A DNA stretch of 64,000 nucleotides from Pseudorasbora parva (GCF_024679245.1 NC_090173.1:5142428-5206427), one strand, 5' to 3'; positions 1 to 14,384 are shown, counted from the stretch's first letter. Numbers and translations: made by a program. Notes: a model not told the origin generated them from the sequence alone.

Positions 1-395
1 AAACAAACTGTCCAGTCCTGGTCCTCTCTCGTCCATCGCTGGGGTCGCTTGTCCTTATATGCCTCCGAGCTTCCTCATGTGAGGACTGGAGACCGGTGTG
101 CCTCGCAGGTGACGCTCATTCGCCATCACTTCCCCGGTCTCGCTCGCTCCTCCACGTCTCTCGCTCATCCTCGCCACATACCCCCATCAACCCTTGCAGG
201 TCGGGGAACGAGGAGACTGGAACCGGCTAACAATCAACACGTTTTGTATAAAATAATCCAGCAAAATAAAAAATAACGGCACCAGCCCCTCACAGACGAC
301 TGCTGCCTATGTACCAAAACAAACCACAACAACAAATGAAGAAGTTTCCCCATTTCCCAATGCCATATAAATCAATTGCCACAAATATTCACAGT
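1..395. other. Unassigned sequence at window start
   Basis: About 250 bases of C/T-rich sequence followed by A-rich sequence. A 75-codon open frame (49-276) has no recognisable domain and looks accidental. The mix of GC-rich sequence running into an A-rich AATAAA-containing stretch (about 264-285) would suit the edge of a retroelement LTR or UTR, but I see no paired terminus in the window. It directly precedes the first minisatellite fragment. Confidence 0.3.
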
Positions 396-595
396 CCAAT
401 CAAATACAGAAACACCTGCAAATACTCACAACTAGGTGTGGGCAGTATAGCCTCAAAATTATATCACAATATTTGAAGAATATTTGTGATTACAATATTT
501 ATGACAGTATAGAATGTAAATACTCACAAAACAACCAAATACAGAAACACACTGCAAATACTCACAACACAACCCAATACAACAAGAACTGCAAG
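396..595. repeat. 36-bp minisatellite, small leading block split by a MITE-like insert
   Basis: Partial units of the same 36-bp repeat that fills the main arrays (core AACCAAATACAG, end TCACAACAC) occur at about 396-432 and 517-595. Between them (433-516) is an AT-rich insert starting GGTGTGGGCAGTATAG and rich in ATATTTG/CAATATT palindromes, typical of a small teleost MITE. The repeat orientation matches all later blocks. Confidence 0.7.
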
Positions 596-644
596 CAGCT
601 TTACAGGACCAAGTCCCAGAAGGGGCTTTCACTGAATGCAGAGC

Positions 645-716
645 AACCTTTATAAAGCAGTCCCCCATGGGACTCGAATCCATAACCTCTGGGTGCGCTG
701 TCCGTCGCACCAGGCT
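645..716 (-). repeat. tRNA-derived SINE fragment or tRNA-like relic
   Basis: Read on the - strand, this stretch has a tRNA-style A-box region (GGTGCGACGGACAGCGC) followed about 30 nt later by a good B box (GGATTCGAGTCCC), the layout of a tRNA-derived pol III promoter. I cannot fold a convincing acceptor stem and there is no clean tRNA 3' end, so a SINE head or decayed tRNA-like sequence is more likely than a working tRNA gene. Confidence 0.4.
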
Positions 717-1628
717 TGTGTTCAAACACCTGCTGAAGTTCCAGAGTTCTAATGAGAGTCAACTCAAAATTAAGATTTTTTTTCAAATAAATGCACAGCA
801 CTTTATAATTAAATAGTTAAGTTTAGATCACTCTTGGAATGACTTAATTTCTGGAACACAAGCAAATTTTGCAATTAACCAATTGGCATGCTAAGCTAAC
901 TAGCATAAAGACACAAACACAGGCAAGCTCAACTTCAGAGACACATTTCTCAGGAACGGTAGAGAGTATAAAAAAATCTGTTCAGTCATTTCTGTGCGGC
1001 TGAGCCCAAAGTTCATCTTAGTCGATTTTGGGTCAAAATTTGTAGGAGTACCACCAAATCTTTTTTTTTTTTTTTACCTGTTTCAATATGGCAGACAGTC
1101 CGATCCCGGTTCATCCGATCCCGACATATTTAGTATCCACAGATTCGGCATGACACAATGAATCATAGATACCAAGATTATGATTTTCTGACAAACTGTT
1201 CAGAAGTTATGAGTAAAAATATAAATGTTTTATATCTCATGACCCATAGGTGGCGCTGTTTCAAACTTTGGCATGGACCCTCTGATTATGGGTCCAATGA
1301 AGCATACCAATTTTCCTTTTGATTGATCAAAGTTTGGCCGAGAGACCGCTTCGGAACCAATTTTGGGACGACCTTGTTAAGTTTGCGACAACATAACTTT
1401 TGAACAAAGTCAACAGTAATTTCTATGCAGCTCAGTCTAAAGATCATTTCAGCCACATTTGAACGAAATTGGCCAAACTTTGAAGTAGAGAAAAAAACTG
1501 AATACTGTACTTTTCAAAATGGCCATTACTGTAATTGGCAGAGTCTTAATGAGAGATGTTGAATGAGATCAGAATGAAGAGAGGAATCAAATGTACCGTT
1601 TAATTTCCCTACTACAAAGGGTTAAAAA
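717..1628. other. Repeat-like intergenic sequence, no gene seen
   Basis: AT-rich sequence with no open frame of note. Phrases such as TGGCGCTGTTTCAAACTTTGG (from about 1251) and the gene-like but stop-riddled text around 1010-1500 resemble interspersed repeats common in cyprinid genomes. I cannot name the family and see no terminal repeats. Confidence 0.3.
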
Positions 1629-1972
1629 TGTTACGACCCTGTCTGCTATCGGCCTAGCAGACAATCACTCATTAATTGATTTGTGGGCGGAGAGTATAAA
1701 ACTTGTACTCACTTGCTCATCAGGGCTTCGTCTGGGGGATCACCTCCAGGAGTCATTTTTACTCCGCTTTGTTTGTAATTCATCTCTCCTATATCCACAT
1801 TCCTCACCTTTTATGATTATTATTTTTCCCTTTATTGTTTAAACCCCTAGACATTGTTATATTTATATAATGGATTATTATTGTTTATTTAATAAATAAA
1901 CTTGTAAGCAAATCATTGGTTTGCGTGTGTGATCCTCTTTGTGTAACGGCAGAGAACGAGCTGGCCGTGACA
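1629..1972 (+). mobile_element. Probable solo LTR (Gypsy-like)
   Basis: The 344-bp stretch starts TGTTACGACCC and ends GGCCGTGACA, so it has the 5'-TG...CA-3' ends of an LTR. Inside are a TATA-like AGTATAAAAC (about 1691) and an AATAAATAAA polyadenylation-type signal (about 1889), in the order expected for U3-R-U5. The flanks are AAAAA and AAAAG, compatible with a short target duplication but low-complexity. No second LTR or internal gag/pol is joined to it, so it would be a solo LTR left by recombination. Family name not assigned. Confidence 0.55.
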
Positions 1973-2034
1973 AAAAGTTATAACCTTTAGAACAGTGAAA
2001 TTTTTCAACTGGTGATGGTACTGTAGAGTAAACT

Positions 2035-2158
2035 TACAACACAACAGCATACAGAAACACCTGTAAATGCTCACAACACAACCAAATACAGAAACGTCTG
2101 CAAATACACACAACCACATACAGAAACACACTGCAAATACTCACAACAAAACCAAATA
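2035..2158. repeat. 36-bp minisatellite, three to four degenerate units
   Basis: Degenerate units of the same 36-bp family, same orientation, ending within a unit at ...CAAATACAG. The junction with the following TGTGACAGAG sequence is the same as at 17405, where another block ends at the same place in the unit. Confidence 0.8.
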
Positions 2159-2518
2159 CAGTGTGACAGAGTGACCTTTCCTTAAGTCCGCTGGTCTGTG
2201 CAGTGCACAAACACACACACACACACACACACACCTTACCTCATCCTCCATTCCTGCTGAGGTGGACGGATTTGATAGCACACTGGTCTGGTCTTCACAC
2301 ACGCATACATATCCACCCCATCTCCATCCCCAACCGTTTTCATGCCGCTCCTAACATACATACACACACATTAGCTTTGTCTTTCAGTTTGATGTTTTGT
2401 CCTGTTGTTGAGTTTATTCTTACCTGTCTTCAGTGTTTGTCAGCGTCTATGTTGCTGGTCTTCCATGTTGCGTCTCCTCCATCGGCTGGTCGAACCCAAG
2501 TGCCACCCAGCGGCCTGG
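2159..2518. repeat. Left flank of composite retroelement, copy A, with (CA)n
   Basis: Begins TGTGACAGAGTGACC, contains a (CA)n run at about 2209-2234, and continues with sequence repeated nearly unchanged at 17406-17753. The TG start and its position directly against the minisatellite suggest the edge of an LTR or an inserted composite. The 108-codon open frame starting at 2203 is driven by the CA run and is not credible as a gene. Confidence 0.5.
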
Positions 2519-3106
2519 ATAATGAATGAACGAATGAGGCATTTATATAGCGCTTTAATATGTAATACTGTACACCCAAAGCACTTTACACTCATGACAG
2601 GGATCTCTCCTCAAACCACCACCAGTGTGCAGCATCCACTTGGATGATGTGACGGCAGCCACAGTACAACAGCGCCAGTGCGCTCACCACACACCAGAGA
2701 TAGGTGGAGAGGAGAGAGGGTGATAGAGCCAATTCAGTGGATGGGGATTATTAGGAGGCCATGATTGGTAAGGGCCAATCGAGGGAATTTGGCCAGGACA
2801 CCAGGCTTACACCCCTACTCTTTACAAGAAGTGACATAGGATTTCCACAGAGAGTCATGACCTCACTTTAACGTCTCACCCGAAGGACGATGCTCTTTGA
2901 CAGTACAGTGTCCCCATCACTATACTGGGGCGTTAGGACCCAAACAGACCACAGGGTGAGCGCCCCTTCCTGGCCTCACTAACACCTCTAACAGCAGAAG
3001 CCTGTTTTTTCCCAGTTGGTCTCCCATACAGGTACTGACCAGGCTCAGCCCTTCTTAGCTTCAGTGGGAAACCAGTCTTGGGCTACTGGGTGATATGGCT
3101 GCTGGC
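2519..3106 (-). mobile_element. SINE3-type (5S rRNA-derived) SINE, copy A
   Basis: Seen: on the - strand the element starts near 3106, and bases about 3014-3065 are recognisably 5S rRNA-like (the complement contains GGTCTCCCAT and CTTAGCTTC, matching the 3' half of 5S rRNA including its internal promoter region). It ends at about 2519 with an AAAGCGCTATATAAATGC-type tail and a TTCATTCATT microsatellite, which is the tail form of CR1/L2-class LINEs. Known: SINE3 of zebrafish is a 5S-derived SINE mobilised through a LINE-like 3' end. Copy B is at 17754-18345. Confidence 0.75.
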
Positions 3107-4090
3107 AAAGTAGGAGATCGGTGAGACATTGGCTCTGGAGGGGTTTCTGTGGGTCATTCCCTACAAGATTTTGGGTATGGGTCAAGGAACATAAGCCAGC
3201 AACTGGACTGAATGCTGCTAAACTGGCGCAGCAGTATCTCAGTGCTCACCGTGGTAAGTCGCCGCTCTCGACCCATAAATTGTAATGTTAAAACATGCCA
3301 ACAACTGGGCCACAAGGCAACGGTGTGTTTAGTTTGTAAGGCAAAATTGACTGGCTTTTATGTCATGTCCCAAGGGAGGACAATATGAACAATGTGCGCA
3401 AAACCCAGAATGTGAACGTGACTCTGAACGGACAATGTCTGAACGCTTTGTTGGAAACTGGCACTGGAAAACTGAAAAATGACTCCTTGTCACTGGTGAA
3501 GAAAAATATACGCCAAGTTCCATTTTATCAGTAGGTCAGCGTACAGTGTTCACAGGGATGTTAAGCAGTATCGTCAAATGGAGGTGAATGTATGTGTGCA
3601 GGACCAAACGTACGTGTTGAATGTGGCAATTGTGGATGACTTACCTGCTGACAATTTTAGGGAGAGACTTACCAGTGCTCACTGAACTACTGCATTCTGT
3701 TAAAATAATTGTCAGGTAATGACACAGGTGCAGCTTTAAACTGGGCTGCAGCCTTTGCCGGACTTACACCATAGTCTGGTTCAGGGCGGGACTAAAGCTG
3801 TAAAAAGGTTTGGGTACACCAGCTCCCACGATCCAAACTGAAGGTCTAGGAATTCATGACTGGCAGGTCCCAGAGAACATTGTAGCGTCGCATTGTTTCT
3901 CAGGGTGTTAGAGGGGAAACAAGCTGACTTGTGTGGGGGAAAGCATGTTGTTATCAATAATATATAGTACATGAAAAACAATGAAAAACAATGAATGTCC
4001 CTACATGTTGTCGTCCCCTTGTGTTACACCTAGGTCACAGTGTTCCATGGACAAAGCATTTGGCACCCCAGAAAACGTATGCACACATTA
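3107..4090 (+). pseudogene. Gypsy-type retrotransposon relic (end of gag, protease region), copy A
   Basis: Frameshifted remains of gag-pol. Near 3117-3260 broken reading frames resemble the end of a SCAN-like capsid. At about 3290-3345 is a decayed zinc knuckle (C-x4-H-x4-C present). About 3415-3460 reads like a retroviral-type aspartic protease start, VTLNG...ALLETG, where the usual DTG is changed. About 3590-3690 matches the protease C-terminal half with an ILGR-like core broken by an indel. Compared with copy B, the stretch equivalent to 18346-19408 is missing, so the relic is fused directly to the SINE. It ends where the main minisatellite begins. Confidence 0.6.
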
Positions 4091-5599
4091 CTCTGCAAAT
4101 ACTCACAACACAACCAAATACAGAAACACTGCAAATACTCACAATCAAATCCAGATACACACTGCAAATGCTTACAACACAACCAAATACAGAAACACTG
4201 CAAATACTAACAATCAAATCCAGATACACACTGCAAATACTCACAACACAACCAAATACAAAAACACTGCAAATGCTCACAACACAACCAAATTCAGAAA
4301 CACACTGCAAATGCTCACAACACAACTAAATACAGAAACACGGCAAATACTCACAACGTAACCAAATACAGAAAAACTGCAAATACTCACAACGCAACCA
4401 AATACAGAAAAACTGCAAATACTCACAACACAACCAAATACAGAAACACAACCACATACAGAAACAACTGCAAATACTCACAACAAAATACAGAAACACA
4501 CCAAATACAAACACATGCTAATGCTCACAACTCAATCAAATACAGAAACGCTTCCAAATGCTCACAACGCAACCAAATCCAGAAACACCGCAAATGCTCA
4601 AAATACAACCAAATACAGAAACATCTGCAAATACTCAAAATGCAACCAAATACAGAAACGCTCTGCGGATACTCAAAATACAACAAAATCAGAAACACTG
4701 CAAATACTCAAAACACAACCAAATACAGAAACGCTTCCAAACGCTCCAAACGCAACCAAATTCAGAAAAAACTGCAAATGCTCACAACACGACCAAATAC
4801 AGAAAAACTGCAAATTCTCACAACACAACCAAATACAGAAACTCTGCAAATACTCACCACACAACCAAATACAAAAACACTACAAATACTCACAACACAA
4901 CCAAATAGAGAAACACTGCAAATACTCACAACACAACCAAATACAAAAACACTACAAATACTCACAACACAACCAAATAGAGAAACACTACAAATACTCA
5001 CAACACAACCAAATACAAAAACACTACAAATACTCACAACACAACCAAATACAGAAACACTGCAAATACTCACAACACAACCAAATACAGAAATACAACA
5101 CAACAAAATAGAGAACCACATGGCAAATACTCACAACGCAACCAAATACAGAAACACTGCAAATACTCACAACACAACCAAATACAGAAATACAACACAA
5201 CAAAATAGAGAACCACATGGCAAATGCTCACAACACAACCAAATACAGAAACAAACCAAATACAGAAACAGGGCAAAAACTCACAACACAACCAAATACA
5301 GAAACACATGGCAAATGCTCACAATACAACCAAATACAGAAACACTGCAAATACTCACAACCAAATACAGAAACGCTTCCAAATAATCACAACGCAACCA
5401 AATACAGAAACACTGCAAATACTCACAATACAACCGAATACAGAAACGCACTGCAAATACTCACAACACAACCAAATACAGAAACACTGCAAATACTCAC
5501 AACACAACCAAATACAGAAACACGGCAAATACTCACAACACAACCAAATACAGAAACTCTGCAAATACTCACAACGCAACCAAATACAGAAACACTGCA

Positions 5600-8500
5600 A
5601 ATACTCACAATACAACCGAATACAGAAACGCACTGCAAATAATCACAACCTAATACAGAAACACTGCAAATACTCAACACAACCAAATACAGAAACACTG
5701 CTCACAACACAACCAAATACAAAAACAATGCAAATACTCACAACCAAATACAGAAACACACCAAATAAAAACATGCTGAAAATGCTAACAACAAAACCAA
5801 ATACAGAAACACTGCAAATACTCTCAACACAACCAAATACAGAAACACTGCAAATACTCCCAACACAACCCCATACAGAAACAACACAACCCCATACAGA
5901 AACTCTGCAAATACTCACAATGAAACCAAATACAGAAACAATGCAAATACTCACAACACAACCAAATACAGAAACTCTGCAAATACTCACAATGCAACCA
6001 AATACAGAAACAATGCAAATACTCACAGCACAACCACATACAGAAACAACTGCAAATACTCACAACAAAATACAGAAACATACCAAATACCAAACGCGCT
6101 GAAAATGCTAACAACAAAACCAAATACAGAAACTCTGCAAATGCTCACAACGCAACCAAATACAGAAACACGGCAAATACTCACAACACAGCCAAATACA
6201 GAAACACACTGCAAATACTTACAACACAACCAAATACAGAAACACTGCAAATACTCTCAACGCAACCAAATACAGAAACACAGCAAATATTCACAACGCA
6301 ACCAAATACAAAAACAACTGCAAATACTCACAACACAACCAAATACAGAAACGTCTGCAAATATTCAACACAACCACATACAGAAACGACTATAAAAGCT
6401 CAATACAAACAAACAAAACCAACTGCAAATACTCACAATGCAAATAAATACAGAAAGTCTGCAAATGCTCACAAATCCAGAAAAATCTGTGAATGCTCAC
6501 AACACAACCAAATACAGAAACAATGCAAATACTCACAACCAAATACAGAAACGCTTCCAAAAGCTCAAAATGCAACCAAATAAAGAAACACTACCAAACG
6601 CTCAAAACGCAACCAAATACAGAAAAACTGCAAATACTCACAACACAACCAAATACAGAAACACACCAAATACAAACACACTGCAAATGCTCACAACACA
6701 ACCAAATAGAGAAACATGGCAAATGGTCACAATACAACCACATACAGAAACAACTGCTAATATTCACAACACAACCAAATACAGAAACTCTGCAAATACT
6801 CACAACACAACCAAATACAGAAACTCTGCAAATGCTCACAACGCAACCAAATACAGAAACTCTGCAAATACTCACAACGCAACCAAATATAAGACACTGC
6901 AAATACTCACAACCTAATACAGAAACACTGCAAATGCTCACAACACAACCAAATACAGAAATACAACAACCAAATAGAGAACCACATGGCAAATGCTCAC
7001 AATACCACCAAATACAGAAACACATGGCAAATGCTCACAACACAACCAAATACAGAAACACGGCAAATACTCACAACACAACCAAATCAGAAACTCTGCA
7101 AATGCTCACAACGCAACCAAATACAGAAACACGGCAAATACTCACAACACAACCAAATACAGAAACTCTGCAAATGCTCACAATGCAACCAAATACAGAA
7201 ACACTTACAAATTCTCACAATGCAACCAAACACACAAACAATGCAAATACTCACAACAAAACCAAATAGAGAAACACACCAAATACAAAGACACACCAAA
7301 TACAAACACGCTGCAAATACTCACAACACAACCAAATACGAAACTCTGCAAAAACTCGCAACGCAACCAAATACAGAAACACGGCAAATACTCACAATAC
7401 AACCGAATACAGAAACGCACTGCAAATAATCACAACCTAATACAGAAACACTGCAAATACTCAACACAACCAAATACAGAAACACTGCTCACAACACAAC
7501 CAAATACAAAAACAATGCAAATACTCACAACCAAATACAGAAACACACCAAATAAAAACATGCTGAAAATGCTAACAACAAAACCAAATACAGAAACACT
7601 GCAAATACTCTCAACACAACCAAATACAGAAACACTGCAAATACTCCCAACACAACCCCATACAGAAACAGCACAACCCCATACAGAAACTCTGCAAATA
7701 CTCACAATGAAACCAAATACAGAAACAATGCAAATACTCACAACACAACCAAATACAGAAACTCTGCAAATACTCACAATGCAACCAAATACAGAAACAA
7801 TGCAAATACTCACAGCACAACCACATACAGAAACAACTGCAAATACTCACAACAAAATACAGAAACATACCAAATACCAAACACGCTGAAAATGCTAACA
7901 ACAAAACCAAATACAGAAACTCTGCAAATGCTCACAACGCAACCAAATACAGAAACACGGCAAATACTCACAACACAGCCAAATACAGAAACACACTGCA
8001 AATACTTACAACACAACCAAATACAGAAACACTGCAAATACTCTCAACGCTACCAAATACAGAAACACAGCAAATATTCACAACGCAACCAAATACAGAA
8101 ACAACTGCAAATACTCACAACACAACCAAATACAGAAACGTCTGCAAATATTCAACACAACCACATACAGAAACGACTATAAAAGCTCAATACAAACAAA
8201 CAAAACCAACTGCAAATACTCACAATGCAAATAAATACAGAAAGTCTGCAAATGCTCACAAATCCAGAAAAATCTGTGAATGCTCACAACACAACCAAAT
8301 ACAGAAACAATGCAAATACTCACAACCAAATACAGAAACGCTTCCAAAAGCTCAAAATGCAACCAAATAAAGAAACACTACCAAACGCTCAAAACGCAAC
8401 CAAATACAGAAAAACTGCAAATACTCACAACACAACCAAATACAGAAACACACCAAATACAAACACACTGCAAATGCTCACAACACAACCAAATAGAGAA

Positions 8501-9175
8501 ACATGGCAAATGGTCACAATACAACCACATACAGAAACAACTGCTAATATTCACAACACAACCAAATACAGAAACTCTGCAAATACTCACAACACAACCA
8601 AATACAGAAACTCTGCAAATGCTCACAACGCAACCAAATACAGAAACTCTGCAAATACTCACAACGCAACCAAATATAAGACACTGCAAATACTCACAAC
8701 CTAATACAGAAACACTGCAAATGCTCACAACACAACCAAATACAGAAATACAACAACCAAATAGAGAACCACATGGCAAATGCTCACAATACCACCAAAT
8801 ACAGAAACACATGGCAAATGCTCACAACACAACCAAATACAGAAACACGGCAAATACTCACAACACAACCAAATCAGAAACTCTGCAAATGCTCACAACG
8901 CAACCAAATACAGAAACACGGCAAATACTCACAACACAACCAAATACAGAAACTCTGCAAATGCTCACAATGCAACCAAATACAGAAACACTTACAAATT
9001 CTCACAATGCAACCAAACACACAAACAATGCAAATACTCACAACAAAACCAAATAGAGAAACACACCAAATACAAAGACACACCAAATACAAACACGCTG
9101 CAAATACTCACAACACAACCAAATACGAAACTCTGCAAAAACTCGCAACGCAACCAAATACAGAAACACGGCAAA
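5600..9175. repeat. 1,787-bp higher-order tandem duplication inside the array
   Basis: The segment from about 5600 to 7387 is repeated almost base for base from about 7387 to 9174. Many landmarks recur at exactly +1,787: the same 99-codon (5824/7611), 159-codon (6438/8225) and 258-codon (6493/8280) frames. A few substitutions differ (for example around 6309 versus 8096). The offset is not a multiple of 36 because internal units carry indels. This is the signature of a recent unequal crossover, or of an assembly duplication. Confidence 0.9.
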
Positions 9176-12100
9176 TACTCACAATGCAACCAAATACAGA
9201 AACATCTGCAAATACTCACAATGCAACCAAATACAGAAACACTGCAGATACTCTCAACGCAACCAAATACAGAAACACAGCAAATATTCACAACGCAACC
9301 AAATACAGAAACACGGCAAATACTCACAATGCAACCAAATACAGAAACACTGCAAATACTCACAACCAAATACAGAAACACACCAAATACAAACAACAAA
9401 ACAAAATACAGAAACACATGCAAATGCTCACAACACAACCAAATACAGAAACATGGCAAATACTCACACACAACCAAATACAGAAACACTGCAAACTCAC
9501 AATACAAACAAATACAGAAACACACAGCAAATGCTCACAACACAACCAAATACAGAAAGGTCTGCAAATATTCAACACAACCACATACAGAAACGACTAT
9601 AAAAGCTCAAAACAAACAAACAAAAACAACTGCAAATACTCACAATGCAAATAAATACAGAAAGTCTGCAAATGCTCACAAATCCAGAAAAATCTGTGAA
9701 TACTCACAACACAACCAAATACAGAAACACGGCAAATACTCACAACACAACCAAATACAGAAACACTGCAAATACTCAACACAACCAAATACAGAAACAC
9801 TGCAAACTCACAATACAAACAAATACAGAAACACACAGCAAATGCTCACAACACAACCAATACAGAAACACCTGCAAATACTCAACACAACCAAATACAG
9901 AAACATTGCAAACTCACAATACAAACAAATACAGAAACACACAGCAAATGCTCACAACACAACCACATACAGAAACAACTGCAAATACTCACAATGCAAC
10001 CAAATACAGAAATACAAAACAACTAAATACAGAATCACTGCTCACAACACAAGCAAATACAGAAATACGGCAAATACTCACAACACAACCAAATACAGAA
10101 ACACTGCAAATACTCACAATGTAACCAAATACATAAACTCTGCAAATAATACTCACAACACAACCACATACAGAAACAACTGCAAATACTCACAACCAAA
10201 TACAGAAACAATGCAAATACTCACAATGCAACAAAATACAGAAACAATGCAAATACTCACAACCAAATACAGAAACAATGCAAATACTCACAACACAACC
10301 ACATACAGAAACAACTGCAAATACTCACAACCAAATACAGAAACACACCAAATACAAACACGTCGAAAATGCTAACAAAACCAAATACAGAAACTGATGC
10401 AAATGCTCACAACGCAACCAAATACAGAAATACAACAACCAAATAGAGAAACACATGGCAAATGCTCACAATACAACCAAATACAGAAACACTGCAAACT
10501 CACAATACAAACAAATACAGAAACACGCAGAAAATGCTCACAACACAACCAAATACAGAAACGTCTGCAAATATTCAACACAACCACATACAGAAACGAC
10601 TATAAATGCTCAATACAAACAAACAAAAACAACTGCAAATACTTACAATGCAAATAAATACAGAGAGTCTGCAAATGCTCACAAATCCAGAAAAATCTGT
10701 GAATACTCACAACACAACCAAATACAGAAAAACTGCAAATACTCACAACACAACCAAATAGAGAAACATGGCAAATGGTCACAATACAACCACATACAGA
10801 AACAACTGCAAATATTCACAACACAACCAAATACAGAAACTCTGCAAATGCTCACAACGCAACCAAATACAGAAACTCTGCAAATACTCACAACACAACC
10901 AAATACAGAAACACACTGCAAATACTCACAACCTAATAATGAAACACTGCAAATGCTCACAACACAACCAAATACAGAAATACAACAACCAAATAGAGAA
11001 CCACATGGCAAATGCTCACAACACAACCAAATACAGAAATACAACAACCAAATAGAGAACCACATGGCAAATGCTCACAATACCACCAAATACAGAAACA
11101 CATGGCAAATGCTCACAACACAACCAAATACAGAAACACAGCAAATACTCACAACACAACCAAATACAGAAACACGACAAATACTCACAACACAACCAAA
11201 TACAGAAACACGGCAAATGCTCACAATACAACCACATACAGAAACACACTGCAAATACTAAACCAAATACAGAAACACTGAAAATACTCACAACCAAATA
11301 CAGAAACTCTTCCAAATAATCACAACGCAACCAAATACAGAAACACAGCAAATACTCACAATACAACCGAATACAGAAATGCACTGCAAATACTCACAAC
11401 CTAATACAGAAACACTGCAAATACTCACAACACATCCAAATACAGAAATACAACACAACTAAATACAGAATCACTGCTCACAACACAACCAAATACAGAA
11501 ATACGGCAAATACTCACAACACAACCAAACACAGAAACACTGCAAATACTCACAATGCAACCAAATACATAAACTCTGCAAATACTCACAATACAACCAA
11601 ATACAGAAACAATGCAAATACTCACAATGCAACCAAATACAGAAACAATGCAAATACTCACAATGCAACCAAATACAGAAACAATGCAAATACTCACAAC
11701 ACAACCAAATACAGAAACAAAACACAACCACATACAGAAACAACTGCAAATACTCGCAACCAAATACAGAAACACACCAAATACAAACACGTCGAAAATG
11801 CTAACAAAACCAAATAGAGAAACACATGGCAAATGATCAAAACACAACCAAATACAGAAACACTGCTCACAACACAACCAAATACAGAAACTCTGTAAAT
11901 ACTCAATGCAACCAAATACAGAAACACAACAACCACATACAGAAACAACTGCAAATACTCACAACCAAATACAGAAACACTGCTCACAACACAACCAAAT
12001 ACAGAAATACGGCAAATAATCACAACGCAACCAAATACAGAAACACTGCAAATACTCACAATACAACCGAATATAGAAACGCACTGCAAATACTCGCAAC

Positions 12101-12809
12101 CTAATACAGAAAACGTGCAAATACTCACAACACAACCAAATACAGAAATACAACACAACCAAATAGAGAACCACATGGCATGCTCACAAAACAACCAAAT
12201 ACAGAGACAACTGCAAATACTCACAACACAACCAAATACAGAAACACAGCTCACAACCAAATACAGAAACACGGCAAATACTCACAACGCAACCAAATAC
12301 AGAAACTCTGCAAATACTCACAATGGAACCAAAAACAGAAACAATGCAAATACTCACAACACAACCACATACAGAAACAGCTGCAAATACTCACAACCAA
12401 ATACAGAAACACACCAAATACAAACATGCTGAAAAAACTAACAACAAAACCAAATACAGAAACAATGCAAATACTCACAACACAACCAAATACAGAAACA
12501 CGGCAAATACTCACAACGCAACCAAATACAGAAACATCTGCAAATACTCACAATGCAACCAAATACAGAAACACTGCAAATACTCACAACCAAATACAGA
12601 AACACACCAAATACAAACACGCTGAAAATGCTCACAACAAAACCAAATACAGAAACACATGCAAATACTCACAACACAACCAAATACAGAAACACTGCAA
12701 ACTCACAATACAAACAAATACAGAAACACACAGCAAATGCTCACAACACAACCAAATACAGAAACACACAGCAAATGCTCACAACACAACCAAATACAGA
12801 AACACAACA

Positions 12810-14384
12810 CAACCACATACAGAAACAACTGCAAATACTCACAACCAAATACAGAAACACACCAAATACAAACACGCCGAAAATGCTAACAAAACCAAAT
12901 ACAGAAACTGATGCAAATGCTCACAACGCAACCAAATACAGAAATACAACAACCAAATAGAGAAACACATGGCAAATGATCACAACACAACCAAATACAG
13001 AAACACTGCAAATGATCACAACACAACCAAATACAGAAACTCTGTAAATACTCACAATGCAACCAAATACAGAAACACAACACAACCACATACAGAAACA
13101 ACTGCAACTCACAACCAAATACAGAAACGCTTTCAAATAATCACAACGCAACCAAATACAGAAACACTGCAAATACTCGCAACCTAATACAGAAACAGTG
13201 CAAATACTCACAACAATACAGAAATACAACAACCAAATAGAGAAACACATGGTAAATGCTCAGAATACAACCACATACAGAAACAACTGAAAATACTCAC
13301 AACCAAATCACAAACTCTGCAAATGCTCACAACGCAACCAAATACAGAAGCACAGCAAATACAACACAACCAAACACAGAAACTCTGCAAATACTCACAA
13401 TGCAACCAAATACAGAAACACTTCCAAATGCTCACAATGCAACCAAATACAGAAACAACTGCAAATACTCACAACACAACCAAATACAGAAACACTGCTC
13501 ACAACACAACCACATACAGAAACAACTGCAAATACTCACAAACAAATACAGAAACACACCAAATACAAACACGCTGAAAATGCTCACAACAAAACCAAGT
13601 ACAGAAACACATGCAAATACTCACAACACAACCAAATACAGAAACACTGCAAATACTCACAACAAAACCAAGTACAGAAACACATGCAAATACTCACAAC
13701 ACAACCAAATACAGAAACACTGCAAACTCACAATACAAACAAATACAGAAACACACAGCAAATGCTCACAACACAACCACATACAGAAACAACTGCAAAT
13801 ACTCACAACCAAATACAGAAACACACCAAATACAAACACGCCGAAAATGCTAACAAAACCAAATACAGAAACTGATGCAAATGCTCACAACGCAACCAAA
13901 TACAGAAATACAACAACCAAATAGAGAAACACATGGCAAATGATCACAACACAACCAAATACAGAAACACTGCAAATGATCACAACACAACCAAATACAG
14001 AAACTCTGTAAATACTCACAATGCAACCAAATACAGAAACACAACACAACCACATACAGAAACAACTGCAACTCACAACCAAATACAGAAACGCTTTCAA
14101 ATAATCACAACGCAACCAAATACAGAAACACTGCAAATACTCGCAACCTAATACAGAAACAGTGCAAATACTCACAACAATACAGAAATACAACAACCAA
14201 ATAGAGAAACACATGGTAAATGCTCAGAATACAACCACATACAGAAACAACTGAAAATACTCACAACCAAATCACAAACTCTGCAAATGCTCACAACGCA
14301 ACCAAATACAGAAGCACAGCAAATACAACACAACCAAACACAGAAACTCTGCAAATACTCACAATGCAACCAAATACAGAAACA
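12810..14384. repeat. 964-bp higher-order tandem duplication inside the array
   Basis: Sequence from about 12810 to 13420 recurs at +964 (about 13774 to 14384). The same 109-codon (12921/13885) and 72-codon (12969/13933) frames appear in both. Between the matched parts (13420-13774) lie ordinary units. A second, independent higher-order event in the same array. Confidence 0.85.

Noticed and set aside
645..716. Functional tRNA gene
   Set aside because: A- and B-box-like motifs are present, but I cannot form the acceptor stem or a clean anticodon arm, so a SINE head is more likely.
2985..3106. 5S rRNA gene (and at 18240-18345)
   Set aside because: Only part of 5S is matched, with many changes, and it is fused to a LINE-type tail. 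This is the SINE3 structure, not a functional 5S gene.
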